From positions 63,053,686 through 63,117,685 of the forward strand of contig OX392529.1 of the NCBI GenBank assembly GCA_947623455.1: a DNA stretch of 64,000 bases, given 5' to 3'. The stretch is from Mimachlamys varia (taxonomy: Eukaryota > Mollusca > Bivalvia > Pectinida > Pectinidae). Positions 44,552 through 57,525 of the stretch are shown piece by piece (within the stretch, counting starts at the first letter, position 1; each line of letters opens with the position of its first letter). A program made the translations under genes and the position numbers. The notes beneath the pieces were generated by a model. That model saw only the letters and a program-made list of their open reading frames with translations, made no database searches and was not told the DNA's origin.

Positions 44552-44990
44552 TGGCCCCATTGTGGGCATGATGTGTGAGGCCCATGAGGTGAAATAGAGG
44601 TGTGTGGGCCCCCTTTTTTGGGCCTGATGGGTGGGGCCCATGAGGTGAAATAGAGGTGTGTGGGCCCCCTTTTTTAGGCCTGATGGGTGGGGCCCATGAG
44701 GGGAAATAGAGGTGTGTGGGCCCCCTTTTTTGGGCCTGATGGGTGGGGCCCATGAGGTGAAATAGAGGTGTGTGGGCCCCCTTTTTTAGGCCTGATGGAT
44801 GGGGCCCATGAGGGGAAATAGAGGTGTGTGGGCCCCCTTTTTTGGGCCTGATGGGTGGGGCCCATGAGGTGAAATAGAAGTGTGTGGGCCCCCTTTTTTG
44901 GGCCTGATGGGTGGGGCCCATGAGGGGAAATAGAGGTGTGTGTGGCCCTCTCTAGGCCTGATGGGTGGGGCCTATTAGGGGAAATAGATG
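44552..44990. repeat. 55-bp minisatellite, about 8 copies
   Basis: Units of 55 bp: GGCCTGATGGGTGGGGCCCA, TGAGGTGAAATAGAGGTG, TGTGGGCCCCCTTTTTT. The minus frame (GPTHQAQKRGPTH and so on) stays open only because the unit lacks stops. The segment GGGGAAATAGAGGT matches the tail of the adjacent dispersed repeat. Confidence 0.95.
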
Positions 44991-46477
44991 GAAAAGTTTA
45001 AAGATCATTTGTACCCTTGAGCAGAAATAAAGAGAAAATCTTTGTACAAATGTACAGAAGGCCCAATAGGGGAAAAATTAAAATATGAAAATGTTAAACA
45101 GGTGAAGTAGCAAAAGTTTCTAGGGGCTAAGACTGTGATTCAGACTATATGCCCTTGTGGAGTATGATATGGGTGAAAGTACCAGCAAGAATTGTTCATA
45201 TTGTGCTTTATGTTAAATTTAATTGGATGTATGATTAATATGTAAAAAATGTTTATAACTTTAAAGCACCTAGCTCTCTTGGAAGATGAACACCATTACA
45301 GTGTATTAGTTTTGAGTGATTTAGTGACAAATGCAAGTCAAAGATGCTAATTTCTACCAAATGTTTGTTTTCAAGCTCTATAATTGTAATTTGCTTGTAA
45401 TGTATGAAAATATATCTGTTATATGGAATTCACATCCAAAGATCATAATATTGTGTCATGTCCAGGTGCACCGTCCATATTGGTTACTGTGGTTACGTCG
45501 GAGACTTGTGTACGAGACAAGTAAAAGCAGCTCTAGGTTCTTGTCCTCATCTTCTCCTTAATATACAGGACAATATTTAACAATCAATGACTGCCAAGCT
45601 CAACTGCAGCAGCAATCGCAAAGTGCCTATATAAACATTTCTAAAGCTTATAATTATCAAGCCAATAATATCTCGAACATACTCATATTAATGGATTTTA
45701 TAAAGTAGATACACTGCACACTCATAAACAGTATAAAAATATTAGTTACACCATTAATAAATATCAAAATGTAATCCCATCAAATTTAGGTTTTATGTGC
45801 AACTGAAATCCAAAATGTGATAAAGTTCTGAAAAATTCTAAAAATTGTCCAAAGCTTTCCAACATTTAATTGACATTTATCATACCTAACGCTTATGGAT
45901 ACACATCTATCAAATAAATTAACCCTAAAAACTTTAGAGTGAGTTAAATTGGATGCAAAAGATTTTCAAAAACTTAAATTGCTCCGAAACCTTTAACGAT
46001 TTGGGAATACATTATAAGGGGTCACAGCAATTGCTCTCCCTTACTTGTAACCTGTAAGCTTAGAACAGTTGTATACTGTATTTTAGTTGTCAATCTTCAT
46101 GGGGTAAACATTTCGTGATTTTTCGGAGGTTTAATTTCGCTGAACACAATGTATGTATAAAGTCTATTTTAGACTTCTTGTTTATTTTATCTAAGTTGTT
46201 TTATATGGTATACTTCTTCAAAGTGATGTTTTAGTTAGTAGTGTACTGTTTAAAAAGATGTGTGGAGCTTGGACGCAAATGTTGAAGCGCTGATCTCGAA
46301 ATACTCACTAGGTTTAAATTTTGTAAATATAGTAACGTAATAAGTTGGTCATGTGACTGTGATTCTCTTTTTTGATTTTACATGAAAAATATATACATTG
46401 TACTTTAAAAACTAAATATACCTCAATTATTAATCCCTGGATAATTAATTACTTATTTATTAACATGAATGTAAGCC
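44991..46477. other. intergenic sequence
   Basis: AT-rich with no supported gene. A short frame ending at 45561 follows an AG at about 45465 but has no other support. Confidence 0.5.
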
Positions 46478-46746
46478 ATCCTCGATATCCAGGAGTTACG
46501 CTCACCTACACTCTGTACACAAATGAAGGCTTTGAAGTCGGTCACGGTCCTTTTGTAATCTTCAAAAAACAGGCATGCAGCCTAGCGATTGGTCAGGTTT
46601 TTGTTTTGCCTAAGCGTACCTTCAGTTTTGCCATGATATATTCCAGGGATGTAGACAGCGTAGGTGAGCGGAACCCCTGGATATCGAGGATGATTCCAGG
46701 GGTGTAGAGAGCGTAGGCGAGCGGAACCCCTGGATATCGAGGATGC
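46478..46746. mobile_element. inverted-repeat element, 269 bp
   Basis: The left end CATCCTCGATATCCAGGAG and right end CCCCTGGATATCGAGGATGC are inverted and extend inward through CTCACCTACACTCTGTAC / GTAGAGAGCGTAGGCGAGC. The right arm is present twice (46656-46690 and 46704-46746). Confidence 0.75.
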
Positions 46747-46812
46747 ATGTAAGCTAATACTACTTGTGTGTATAATTTATAACTTTATGGATAAATATAC
46801 CGGTACATGGCC

Positions 46813-46981
46813 AAACCTCTTCATCTCGAACTCATATAACTTGGAAGACCTTGTTTAAGAGGTATTTGATTGGTCCCAACCAAAACTTAGTACCAAACAT
46901 TCAAACTCGCATAGATACCTCAAAAACTAGGATAACTGGGAGTTTGTCCGTGGTCCTGCTGACATCGAGACAAGGAGATGT
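46813..46981. mobile_element. copy of the 20335 MITE-like family
   Basis: Shares AACCTCTTCATCTCGAACTC, ATAACTTGGAAGACCTTGTT and CCTGCTGACATCGAGACAAG with the elements at 20335 and 47436. Confidence 0.55.
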
Positions 46982-47401
46982 GACTGCTGTGGTAGAGGTA
47001 CACATACTGCTCAAACGTGGATTACGGGGGAAGTTTGGCGGTGCTTCAGTGGGGTGATCCCATGTCTGTTTCTAGAGATATTATGTTCTTGTAGTCAATA
47101 TGTACTTGTATCAACATCTTCAACTACAGCTGGATGCAATAAAAACTTCTGATTTTTTTTTTTATTCATCATTTTCTCTTTAAATTTTTACCTATGCATT
47201 TTGATTACATGGTTAAAATGTATAATACATATAATATATGTGTGTGTGTGTGTGCAATTTTTACTGTGCAATTTTCAAAATACAAACATCATTTCATGGT
47301 TAATTGTCCTAATTGTTTGAAAAGCCATTATATTTGGTGATTATTGAATTTCATTTTTCCAACAGTTTTCATTGTTAACATGTGAGTTAGCAAAATAAAC
47401 T

Positions 47402-47660
47402 CACAGGGACCTGAGATTGTTATATATACACAGTAGAACCTCTTTATGAAATCACTCTTTAATTAAATAAATTAATTCAATTTTCCTTAATACAAATACT
47501 TGGATAACTCGAGGTTTCCCCCCATTCCTGCTGACTTCGAGGTAACAAGGTTCAACCATCATCAATGGGGTGGCATTTTTACCAAAAGTTTATTTAAACC
47601 CCTAAAACATGTGAAATTACTCGGAACACCGATGCTGTAACCAATTCTCAGGTCCCTGTG
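47402..47660. mobile_element. CACAGGGACC foldback MITE with a nested element
   Basis: Both ends match the family at 58465: CACAGGGACCTGAGA on the left, TTCTCAGGTCCCTGTG on the right, with TTAAACCCC and GTGAAATTACTCGGAACACC inside the right arm. Most of the left arm has been replaced by a copy of the 20335-type element (47436-47560), which looks nested. Confidence 0.75.
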
Positions 47661-47821
47661 ATAGATAACACAATAGCCAGTACTGTAATGCATACAATTG
47701 AATTTTATAAAAAATAAAAAATAAAAAATTCATTTATATGTAATTTTAATAAATTTATACACCAAGAAGTACTCGTCTTGATTCTAAATGTAACACCCCT
47801 GGAGGTTATCGTGCCATAGGT

Positions 47822-47977
47822 GAATTCTAGCACAGTTGCTTAGGTTTTTATAAGTAAATGATAAAAATAGATATGGAGCCACCCATTACTGAATATCGTG
47901 AGACTACTGTAATGGGCGGCTCCATATGCATGTATATTTATTTACTGACAGAAACTCAAGCAATTGTGATTCTAGTG
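47822..47977. mobile_element. foldback element, ~156 bp
   Basis: Inverted arms: GATATGGAGCCACCCATTAC / GTAATGGGCGGCTCCATATG at the centre, and GAATTCTAGCACAGTTGCTT / CAAGCAATTGTGATTCTAG at the outside. Confidence 0.75.
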
Positions 47978-48486
47978 TTGTGGGATACACCTGACATTCG
48001 TTGATACCCATTCGCCATGTGACGGTTTTTTTTCTGATTGCAGAAAAATCACACTGTTTGGGTCCGTTGGAAACCATGTAAATAACATGTGTTATAAACT
48101 TGTATTCACCTTCCTCTAGTAGATCTTCATACCTTCTGGATATGATAATAATAATAATAATAAAAATATTTTATTAAAGTGTCACATATTGATCTACATA
48201 AAATACATATAAATCATCATAAAATGGGATCAATATCCAGCCAAAGATAAATTGACTTATGAGACACTATATAATACAGATTAAACCTTAGTTATACACA
48301 AAAGGTCTATAAAATATCAGTATACTTTCACAATATCATCATGATATACAATGTATATAAACTTTTGATATGTGTCCTGACCTAATGCCAATGTGCGGGA
48401 ATGCACAAACTCACATCTCAACAGATGACTTCTGTATCAGGCTCCTTAGATGCTATTGGACAGACATTTTCATTTTGTAAATGAAT

Positions 48487-48720
48487 TTTAGCTCACTTGG
48501 CCTGAAGGGCGGCATCAGTTTTCCTCCATCAATCCAGCATCCACATTTTACTTTAATTACTTTCTCTGAATAACCAAATGGCCTTGGGTAGTGATATTGT
48601 GCCAGTAGGTACCTCAGAGTTTTATAAGTTTCCTCAAATAAATGACCTTGACCTAATTTCAAGGTCACAGATGTCAAATATATTTTCTTTCTATCTGATG
48701 AATATGCAGATCCTTATTTT
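48487..48720. mobile_element. dispersed-repeat fragment resembling the source of the 35-bp array
   Basis: Begins TTTTAGCTCACTTGGCCTGA and contains GATATTGTGCCAGTAGGTAC then CTCAGAGTT at 48593-48621, followed by ATGACCTTGACCTAATTTCA. The segment GATAYTKGBCCAGTAGGTAC is shared with the 35-bp unit that starts 370 bp downstream. Confidence 0.6.
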
Positions 48721-49088
48721 CACTCCACTACATAAGAATTTGACGACCTCCTGTACGAGGTCATGTTATGATGACCTTTGCACCCTCTGTACTTCACACT
48801 CAAGTCAGATTGTTTAATTGATGCTGTTATTCGCAGTCCTTTCACCACAACATGAATGTTAGCTTCTAGTGACGAAATGATGTAACACACAACTAGGATT
48901 ATGTAAACTTTATCGCCCACAAACATTCACTTCCAAAATTCTTTAAGCTGATTGGCTAATGCAAAAGTTGACCAGAGCATGACACCTTATGGGAAATTGT
49001 CGGACTCTACGTATGGGAAGAGTAATGGAGCAACAATTAGGATCTGATTGATCTTCAAAATACATAGAAGGCCCATAGTTATGATACT
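48721..49088. other. spacer between dispersed repeat and array
   Basis: About 370 bp of unique sequence without a supported gene. Confidence 0.5.
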
Positions 49089-52000
49089 TGACCAGTAGGT
49101 ACCTGTGACAAAGTACTGATACCGGGCCACAAGGTACCTGGGACAGAGTACTGATACTTGACCAGTTGGTACCCGAGACAGAGTACTGATACTTGGTCAA
49201 TAGGTACCTGGGACAGAGTACTGATACTTGGCCAGTAGGTACCTGGGACAGAGTACTGATACTTGTCCACTTGGTACCTGGGACAGAGTACTGATACTTG
49301 TCCAATAGGTACCTGGGACAGAGTACTGATACTTGGCCAGTAGGTACCTGGGACAGAGAACTGATACTTGGCCAGTAGATACCTGGGACAGAGTACTGAT
49401 ATACTTGGCCAGAAGGTACCTGGGACAGAGTACCGATACCTGGCCAGTAGGTACCTGGGACAGAGAACTGATACTGGGCCAGTAGGTACCTGGGACAGAG
49501 TACTGATACTTGGCCAGTAGGTACCTGGGACAGAGAACTGATACTGGGCCAGTAGGTACCTGGGACAGAGTACTGATACTGGGCCAGTAGGTACCTGGGA
49601 CTGAGTACTGATACCTGGCCAGTAGGTACCTGGGACAGAGTACTGATACTTGGCCAGTAGGTACCTGGGACAGAGTACTGATACTTGGCCAGTAGGTACC
49701 TGGGACAGAGAACTGATACTTGGCCAGTAGGTACCTGGGACAGAGTACTGATACTTGGCCAGTAGGTACCTGGGACAGAGTACTGATACTTGGCCAGTAG
49801 GTACCTGGGACAGAGAACTGATACTTGGCCAGTAGGTACCTAGGACAGAGTACTGATACTTGGCCACTAGGTACCTGGGACAGAGTACTGATACTTGGCC
49901 AGTAGGTACCTGGGACAGAGTACTGATACTTGGCCACTAGGTACCTGGGACAGAGTACTGATACTTGGCCAGTAGGTACCTGGGACAGAGAACTGATACT
50001 TGGCCAGTAGATACCTGGGACAGAGTACTGATATACTTGGCCAGAAGGTACCTGGGACAGAGTACTGATACTTGGCCAGTAGGTACCTGGGACAGAGTAC
50101 TGATACTTGGCCAGTAGGTACCTGGGACAGAGTACTGATACTTGTCCAGTAGGTACCTGGACAGAGTACTGATACTTGTCCAGTAGGTACCTGGGACAGA
50201 GTACTGATACTTGGCCAGTAGGTACCCGGGACAGAGTACTGATACTTTGTCAGTAGGTACCTGGGACCGAGTACTGATACTTGACCAGTAGGTACCCCAG
50301 ACAGAGTATTGATACTTGGTCAATAGGTACCTAGGACAGAGTACTGATACTTGGCCAGTAGGTACCTGGGACAGAGTACTGATACTTGTCCACTTGGTAC
50401 CTGGGACAGAGTACTGATACTTGTCCAATAGGTACCTGGGACAGAGTACTGATACTTGGCCAGTAGGTACCTGGGACAGAGTACTGATACTTGGCTACTA
50501 GGTACCTGGGACAGAGTACTGATACTTGTCCAGTAGGTACCTGGGACAGAGTACTGATACTTTTCCAGTAGGTACCTGGGACAGAGTACTGATACTTTTC
50601 CAGTAGGTACCTGGGACAGAGTACTGATACTTGTCCAGTAGGTACCTGGGACAGAGTACTGATACTTGGCCAGTAGGTACCTGGGACAGAGTACTGATAC
50701 TTGTCCAGTAGGTACCTGGGACAGAGTACTGATACTTGTCCAGTAGGTACCTGGGACAGAGTACTGATACTTTTCCAGTAGGTACCTGGGACAGAGTACT
50801 GATACTTGTCCAGTAGGTACCTGGGACAGAGTACTGATACTTGTCCAGTAGGTACCTGGGACAGAGTACTGATACTTGTCCAGTAGGTACCTGGGACAGA
50901 GTACTGATACTTGGCCAGTAGGTACCTGGGACAGAGTACTGATACTTGGCCAGTAGGTACCCGGGACAGAGTACTGATACTTTGTCAGTAGGTACCTGGG
51001 ACCGAGTACTGATACTTGACCAGTAGGTACCCCAGACAGAGTATTGATACTTGGTCAATAGGTACCTGGGACAGAGTACTGATACTTGGCCAGTAGGTAC
51101 CTGGGACAGAGTACTGATACTTGTCCACTTGGTACCTGGGACAGAGTACTGATACTTGTCCAATAGGTACCTGGGACAGAGTACTGATACTTGGTCAGTA
51201 GGTACCTGGGACAGAGTACTGATACTTGGCTACTAGGTACCTGGGACAGAGTACTGATACTGGGCCACTAGGTACCTGGGACAGAGTACTGATACTTGTC
51301 CAGTAGGTACCTGGGACAGAGTACTGATACTTTTCCAGTAGGTACCTGGGACAGAGTACTGATACTTTTCCAGTAGGTACCTGGGACAGAGTACTGATAC
51401 TTGTCCAGTAGGTACCTGGGACAGAGTACTGATACTTGGCCAGTAGGTACCTGGGACAGAGTACTGATACTTGTCCAGTAGGTACCTGGGACAGAGTACT
51501 GATACTTGTCCAGTAGGTACCTGGGACAGAGTACTGATACTTTTCCAGTAGGTACCTGGGACAGAGTACTGATACTTGTCCAGTAGGTACCTGGGACAGA
51601 GTACTGATACTTGTCCAGTAGGTACCTGGGACAGAGTACTGATACTTGGCCAGTAGGTACCCGGGACAGAGTACTGATACTTTGTCAGTAGGTACCTGGG
51701 ACAGAGTACTGATACTTGTCCAGTAGGTACCTGGGACAGAGTACTGATACTTGGCCAGTAGGTACCTGGGACAGAGTACTGATACTTGGCCAGTAGGTAC
51801 CTGGGACAGAGTACTGATACTTGGCCAGTAGGTACCCGGGACAGAGTACTGATACTTGGCCAGAAGGTACCAGGAACAGAGTACTGATACTTGGCCAGTA
51901 GGTACCTGGGACAGAGTACTGATACTTGGCCAGTAGGTACCCGGGACAGAGTACTGATACTTGGCCAGTAGGTACCTGGGACAGAGTACTGATACTTGGC

Positions 52001-55000
52001 CAGTAGGTACCTGGGACAGAGTACTGATACTTGGCCAGTAGGTACCTGGGACAGAGTACTGATACTTGGCCAGTAGGTACCCGGGACAGAGTACTGATAC
52101 TTGGCCAGTAGGTACCTGGGACAGAGTACTGATACTTGGCTACTAGGTACCTGGGACAGAGTACTGATACTTGGCCAGTAGGTACCTGGGACAGAGAACT
52201 GATACTTGGTCTGTAGGTACCTGGAACAGAGTACTGATACTTGGCCAGTAGGTACCTGGGACAGAGTACTGATACTTGGCCAGTAGGTACCCGGGACAGA
52301 GTACTGATACTTGGCCAGTAGGTACCTGGGACAGAGTACTGATACTTGGCTACTAGGTACCTGGGACAGAGTTCTGATACTGGGCCACTATAGCTAGGTA
52401 CCTGGGACAGAGTACTGATACTTGTCCAGTAGGTACCTGGGGCAGAGTACTGATACTTGTCCAGTAGGTACCTGGGACAGAGTACTGATACTTGGCCAGT
52501 AGGTACCCGGGACAGAGTACTGATACTTTGTCAGTAGGTACCTGGGACAGAGTACTGATACTTGTCCAGTAGGTACCTGGGACAGAGTACTGATACTTGG
52601 CCAGTAGGTACCTGGGACAGAGTACTGATACTTGGCCAGTAGGTACCCGGGACAGAGTACTGATACTTGGCCAGAAGGTACCAGGAACAGAGTACTGATA
52701 CTTGGCCAGTAGGTACCTGGGACAGAGTACTGATACTTGGCCAGTAGGTACCCGGGACAGAGTACTGATACTTGGCCAGTAGGTACCCGGGACAGAGTAC
52801 TGATACTTTGTCAGTAGGTACCAGGGACACAGAACTGATACTTGTCCAGTAGGTACCTGGGACAGAGTACTGATACTTGGTCACTAGGTACCTGGGACAG
52901 AGTACTGATACTTGTTCAGTAGGTACCTGGGACAAAGTACTGATACTTGGTCAATAGGTACCTGGGACAGAGTACTGATAATTTGTCAGTAGGTACCAGG
53001 GACAGAGAACTGATACTTGTCCAGTAGGTACCTGGGACAGAGTACTGATACTTGTCCAGTAGGTACCAGGGACAGAGTACTGATACTTGGTCAGTAGGTA
53101 CCTGGGACAGAGTACTGATACTAGGCCACTAGGTACCTGGGACAGAGTACTGATACTGGGCCACTAGGTACCTGGGACAGAGTACTGATACTTGTCCAGT
53201 AGGTACCTGGGACAGAGTACTGATACTTTTCCAGTAGGTACCTGGGACAGAGTACTGATACTTTTCCAGTAGGTACCTGGGACAGAGTACTGATACTTGT
53301 CCAGTAGGTACCTGGGACAGAGTACTGATACTTGGCCAGTAGGTACCTGGGACAGAGTACTGATACTTGTCCAGTAGGTACCTGGGACAGAGTACTGATA
53401 CTTGTCCAGTAGGTACCTGGGACAGAGTACTGATACTTTTCCAGTAGGTACCTGGGACAGAGTACTGATACTTGTCCAGTAGGTACCTGGGACAGAGTAC
53501 TGATACTTGTCCAGTAGGTACCTGGGACAGAGTACTGATACTTGTCCAGTAGGTACCTGGGACAGAGTACTGATACTTGGCCAGTAGGTACCTGGGACAG
53601 AGTACTGATACTTGGCCAGTAGGTACCCGGGACAGAGTACTGATACTTTGTCAGTAGGTACCTGGGACCGAGTACTGATACTTGACCAGTAGGTACCCCA
53701 GACAGAGTATTGATACTTGGTCAATAGGTACCTGGGACAGAGTACTGATACTTGGCCAGTAGGTACCTGGGACAGAGTACTGATACTTGTCCACTTGGTA
53801 CCTGGGACAGAGTACTGATACTTGTCCAATAGGTACCTGGGACAGAGTACTGATACTTGGTCAGTAGGTACCTGGGACAGAGTACTGATACTTGGCTACT
53901 AGGTACCTGGGACAGAGTACTGATACTGGGCCACTAGGTACCTGGGACAGAGTACTGATACTTGTCCAGTAGGTACCTGGGACAGAGTACTGATACTTTT
54001 CCAGTAGGTACCTGGGACAGAGTACTGATACTTTTCCAGTAGGTACCTGGGACAGAGTACTGATACTTGTCCAGTAGGTACCTGGGACAGAGTACTGATA
54101 CTTGGCCAGTAGGTACCTGGGACAGAGTACTGATACTTGTCCAGTAGGTACCTGGGACAGAGTACTGATACTTGTCCAGTAGGTACCTGGGACAGAGTAC
54201 TGATACTTTTCCAGTAGGTACCTGGGACAGAGTACTGATACTTGTCCAGTAGGTACCTGGGACAGAGTACTGATACTTGTCCAGTAGGTACCTGGGACAG
54301 AGTACTGATACTTGGCCAGTAGGTACCCGGGACAGAGTACTGATACTTTGTCAGTAGGTACCTGGGACAGAGTACTGATACTTGTCCAGTAGGTACCTGG
54401 GACAGAGTACTGATACTTGGCCAGTAGGTACCTGGGACAGAGTACTGATACTTGGCCAGTAGGTACCTGGGACAGAGTACTGATACTTGGCCAGTAGGTA
54501 CCCGGGACAGAGTACTGATACTTGGCCAGAAGGTACCAGGAACAGAGTACTGATACTTGGCCAGTAGGTACCTGGGACAGAGTACTGATACTTGGCCAGT
54601 AGGTACCCGGGACAGAGTACTGATACTTGGCCAGTAGGTACCTGGGACAGAGTACTGATACTTGGCCAGTAGGTACCTGGGACAGAGTACTGATACTTGG
54701 CCAGTAGGTACCTGGGACAGAGTACTGATACTTGGCCAGTAGGTACCCGGGACAGAGTACTGATACTTGGCCAGTAGGTACCTGGGACAGAGTACTGATA
54801 CTTGTCCAGTAGGTACCTGGGACAGAGTACTGATACTTGGCCAGTAGGTACCTGGGACAGAGTACTGATACTTGTCCAGTAGGTACCTGGGGCAGAGTAC
54901 TGATACTTGTCCAGTAGGTACCTGGGACAGAGTACTGATACTTGGCCAGTAGGTACCCGGGACAGAGTACTGATACTTTGTCAGTAGGTACCTGGGACAG

Positions 55001-57525
55001 AGTACTGATACTTGTCCAGTAGGTACCTGGGACAGAGTACTGATACTTGGCCAGTAGGTACCTGGGACAGAGTACTGATACTTGGCCAGTAGGTACCCGG
55101 GACAGAGTACTGATACTTGGCCAGAAGGTACCAGGAACAGAGTACTGATACTTGGCCAGTAGGTACCTGGGACAGAGTACTGATACTTGGCCAGTAGGTA
55201 CCCGGGACAGAGTACTGATACTTGGCCAGTAGGTACCCGGGACAGAGTACTGATACTTTGTCAGTAGGTACCAGGGACACAGAACTGATACTTGTCCAGT
55301 AGGTACCTGGGACAGAGTACTGATACTTGGTCACTAGGTACCTGGGACAGAGTACTGATACTTGTTCAGTAGGTACCTGGGACAAAGTACTGATACTTGG
55401 TCAATAGGTACCTGGGACAGAGTACTGATAATTTGTCAGTAGGTACCAGGGACAGAGAACTGATACTTGTCCAGTAGGTACCTGGGACAGAGTACTGATA
55501 CTTGTCCAGTAGGTACCAGGGACAGAGTACTGATACTTGGTCAGTAGGTACCTGGGACAGAGTACTGATACTAGGCCACTAGGTACCTGGGACAGAGTAC
55601 TGATACTGGGCCACTAGGTACCTGGGACAGAGTACTGATACTGGGCCACTAGGTACCTGGGACAGAGTACTGATACTTGGCCACAAGGTACCTGGGACAG
55701 AGTACTGAGGTACCTTGGACAGAGTACTGAGGTACCTGGGACAGAGTACTGATACTTGTCCAGTAGGTACCTGGGACAGAATACTAATACTTTGTCAGTA
55801 GGTACCTGGGACAGAGTACTGATACTAGGCCACTAGGTACCTGGGACAGAGTACTGATACTGGGCCACTAGGTACCTGGGACAGAGTACTGATACTTGGC
55901 CACAAGGTACCTGGGACAGAGTACTGAGGTACCTGGGACAGAGGACTGATACTTGGCCAGTAGGTACCTGGGACAGAGTACTAATACTTTGTCAGTAGGT
56001 ACTTGGGACAGAGTACTGATACTGGGCCACTAGGTACCTGGGACAGAGTACTGATACTTGGCCAGTAGGTACCTGTGACAGATTACTGATACTTGGTCAC
56101 TAGGTACCTGGGACAGTGTACTTATACTTGGCCAGTAGGTACCTGAGACAGAGTACTGATACTTGTCCAGTAGGTACCTGGGACAGAGTACTGATACTGG
56201 GCCAGTAGGTACCTGGGACAGAGTACTGATACTTGGCCAGTAGGTACCAGGGACAGAGTACTGATACTTGGCCAGTAGGTACCTGGGACAGAGTACTGAT
56301 ACTTGGTCACTAGGTACCTGGGACAGTGTACTTATACTTGGCCAGTAGGTACCTGAGACAGAGTACTGATACTTGTCCAGTAGGTACCTGGGACAAAGTA
56401 CTGATACTGGGCCAGTAGGTACCTGGGACAGAGTACTGATACTTGTCCAGTAGGTACCTGGGACAGAGTACTGATACTGGGCCAGTAGGTACCTGGGACA
56501 GAGTACTGATACTTGTCCAGTAGTTACATGGGACAGAGTACTGATACTTTGTCAGAAGGTACCTGGGACCGAGTACTGATACTGGGCCACTAGGTACCTG
56601 GGACAGAGTACTGATACTGGGCCAAAAGGTACTTGGGACAGAGTACTGATACTTTGTCAGTAGGTACCTGGGACAGAGTACTGATACTAGGCCACTAGGT
56701 ACCTGGGACAGAGTACTGATACTGGGCCACTAGGTACCTGGGACAGAGTACTGATACTTTGTCAGTAGGTACCTGGGACAGAGTACTGATACTAGGCCAC
56801 TAGGTACCTGGGACAGAGTACTGATACTGGGCCACTAGGTACCTGGGACAGAGTACTGATACTTGGCCACAAGGTACCTGGGACAGAGTACTGAGGTACC
56901 TGGGACAGAGTACTGATACTTGGCCAGTAGGTACCTGGGACAGAGAACTGATACTTGTCCAGTAGGTACCTGTGACAGATTACTGATACTTGGTCACTAG
57001 GTACCTGGGACAGTGTACTTATACTTGGCCAGTAGGTACCTGGGACAGAGTACTGATACTTGGTCAATAGGTACCTGGGACAGAGTACTGATACTGGGCC
57101 AGTAGGTACCTGGGACAGAGTACTGATACTTGTCCAGTAGTTACATGGGACAGAGTACTGATACTGGGTCAGTAGGTACCTGGGACAGAGTACTGATACT
57201 TGTCCAGTAGGTACCTGGGACAGAGTACTGATACTGGGCCAGTAGGTACCTGGGACCGAGTACTGATACTGGGACACTAGGTACCTGGGACAGAGTACTG
57301 ATACTGGGCCAAAAGGTACCTGGGACAGAGTACTGATACTTGGCCACTAGGTACCTCGGACAGAGTACTGATACTGGGCCAGTAGGTACCTGGGACCGAG
57401 TACTGATACTGGGCCACTAGGTACCTGGGACAGAGTACTGATGCTTTGTCAGTAGGTACCTGGGACAGAGTACTGATACTTGGCCACAAGGTACCTGGGA
57501 CAGAGCACTGATATTTGGCCACTAG
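49089..57525. repeat. 8.4-kb minisatellite, 35-bp unit, about 240 copies
   Basis: Unit GGTACCTGGGACAGAGTACT then GATACTTGGCCAGTA. Variation is concentrated in the GGCC/GTCC/TTCC/GGTC position and in CTGGG/CCGGG/CAGGG. Most units contain GGTACC and AGTACT. Frames on the minus strand stay open (YQYSVPGTYWPSISTLSQVP) because the unit has no stop there. It holds a higher-order duplication (about 50498-53163 and 53164-55615). Confidence 0.97.
50498..55615. repeat. 2.45-2.67-kb higher-order tandem duplication in the 35-bp array
   Basis: The sequence from 50498 recurs at 53164 (offset 2666), identical for at least 660 bp. From about 52435 the offset drops to 2450 (for example CCTGGGGCAGAGTACTG at 52436 and 54886), identical for at least 400 bp. 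A difference of 216 bp separates the copies between about 52130 and 52435. Within each copy a shorter block (50505 onward and 51250 onward) is itself repeated. Confidence 0.88.

Larger units (their letters stand above)
46982..48486. other. intergenic sequence rich in small elements
   Basis: Contains a TG microsatellite near 47240, the MITE at 47402-47660, a foldback at 47822-47977 and an ATA microsatellite near 48146-48164. No gene seen. Confidence 0.5.

Noticed and set aside
45331..45561. 76-codon frame with an AG near 45465
   Set aside because: No homology recognised, no repeat pattern, and its length is expected by chance in this AT-rich DNA.
49079..57522. Many minus-strand frames in the 35-bp array (YQYSVPGTYWPSISTLSQVP)
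   Set aside because: 35 is not a multiple of three and all frames are equally open; near-identical DNA without codon-position bias indicates a non-coding satellite.
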